In this document: positions 39,880 to 40,531 of the stretch, in pieces
Layout: each line of letters begins with the position of its first letter
Position numbering within the stretch: position 1 is the first letter of the stretch
From: SFWF01 sp045638145
Lineage (GTDB): Bacteria; Bacillota; Clostridia; Oscillospirales; Acutalibacteraceae
Direction: 5' to 3'
DNA: 40,531 bases
Assembly: GCA_045638145.1 (NCBI GenBank)
Contig: JAZUAU010000018.1
Span: 1 to 40,531, forward strand
Program-made: the position numbers and the translations under genes
Notes under the pieces: generated by a model
What the model was told of the DNA's origin: nothing
The model's input: the letters and a program-made list of their open reading frames with translations, nothing else
Database searches by the model: none

Positions 39880-40531
39880 TTATGTTTTGTTCTCCGCTAA
39901 GTGACGGGTTCAAAATAAACGCATAAAGGAAGGTGGTTCAAAATGATTGTATTTGACACGGGAAGTTAGTTGCATCAAAGGATTGGTGCCGAGTACAGCA
40001 GTCTGAGTTCTGCGGCAGGCTGTGAATCACTAGCAGAAAAAACAATTGGTTTTTGTATCGGGCCAATTGTTAAGACAAGCAGTTATATTGCGGTAATGCA
40101 GGATGCAAAATTGTGATAGCACTGTGTACGATACACGGTTTTATGATTTCCCGAAATAAATCAGAACCCACTTTCACGCGGTGGTCTGAAGAATGAGAGT
40201 AGGAAAAGTCGTGATATACAAAGCCCTTCACAAAGGCGATGTGAATTAAAATGTGCGGATAGCAGAGCCGTTACGAAACAAGGATTGTTCGACTGCGAAC
40301 CTGGCACACGGCAGACCGGATGGTACAGTGTGACAAAACCACTTGTGCACAGTGGGCAAAGTTGCGAAGTGCAATATACAGAACTGTTTTCACTTATGGC
40401 ACTCTGTGAACGAAAATAAGTGCGTAGCCTGCATAGACGAGACGGACATCAGCTTCGATTGCAGAAAATGCTTGTATCAGCAAAGACGGATTTCTGACAA
40501 TAATCCGTTTTAGATCCGAATGTTTTAGGTA
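39880..40531 (+). ncRNA. Large hairpin-rich ORF-free segment, candidate large structured RNA (runs off the window)
   Basis: No ORF of note in any frame. Perfect stems are frequent: ACAATTGG/CCAATTGT (40042-40049/40063-40070), ACTGTGTA/TACACGGT (40121-40128/40132-40139), GTTCG/CGAAC (40287-40291/40296-40300), CCACT/AGTGG (40339-40343/40351-40355), CACTTAT/ATAAGTG (40391-40397/40416-40422) and ACGGATT/AATCCGT (40486-40492/40502-40508). Base composition is higher in G than the island genes. It could be a large RNA of the ROOL/GOLLD/OLE kind or the 5' part of a ribozyme-type intron; I cannot assign the strand firmly. Confidence 0.45.

Noticed and set aside
39880..40531. tmRNA, RNase P RNA or a group II intron
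   Set aside because: I see no tRNA-like ends or tag ORF, no RNase P core consensus, and no domain V or reverse transcriptase within the window. A group II start motif GTGCG at 40252 alone is too weak; not excluded because the window ends.

Overview
The window looks like a chromosomal piece of a spore-forming Clostridia bacterium, probably near the Oscillospiraceae/Ruminococcaceae. It carries spoIVA and a cotJABC spore-coat operon, a T-box in front of thrS, the rpsO-pnp pair, a FkbM methyltransferase, frequent TTG starts, and intergenic spaces full of small palindromic repeats. No rRNA is present. Two tRNA genes are present (Val-GAC and Leu-CAA).

Left part (1-23.9 kb) is mostly core chromosome of higher GC. 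It holds the C-terminal end of a GGGtGRT-family protein; a four-helix-bundle (S23/IVP) gene between hairpin-array repeats; a SLOG/DUF2493 gene behind a promoter, a long hairpin and a terminator with a competing stem; a GT2 glycosyltransferase; a Dabb protein; T-box-thrS; a small phage-derived module (Rep_O-like, sigma-like HTH, zinc ribbon, divergent XRE and ImmA/IrrE) with two face-to-face consensus promoters; prfC; pnp; rpsO with a structured leader; an orphan F420-0:L-glutamate ligase-like gene; a LOG-family gene; GDPD and MFS genes; the two tRNAs; FkbM and an HprK/PEPCK-like P-loop protein; spoIVA; and cotJABC.

Both tRNAs are followed by a ~130 bp conserved element ending in a duplicated copy of that tRNA's own 3' end. 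The two copies agree outside an apical hairpin that has changed on both strands. This tRNA-linked element is one of the two most interesting items here.

Right part (about 23.9-40.5 kb) is an AT-richer accessory island. A Fic toxin-antitoxin pair is followed, all on the plus strand with gaps from overlap to about 40 bases, by a SNF2-like helicase, a HEPN-like protein, a type III Mod methyltransferase, an unrecognised 193-aa protein, a TIR-domain protein, a type III Res, a GIY-YIG nuclease with a RAMA/DUF4357-like C-terminus, and an Mrr-like endonuclease. This reads as a composite defence operon in which a TIR effector and an unknown partner sit between mod and res. I infer that the type III R-M provides self/non-self discrimination, the TIR (and possibly HEPN and Fic) proteins act as suicide effectors, and the helicase and extra nucleases add DNA-processing steps. 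Nothing in the sequence proves joint action.

After the island come an immunity-protein-like cluster (SH3-like tail protein, small acidic protein, DUF4926-like protein, two unknown proteins), a small XRE regulator, and about 900 bases without ORFs. Those bases contain a promoter-terminator sRNA candidate and a long hairpin-rich segment reaching the window edge, probably a large structured RNA of unknown class.
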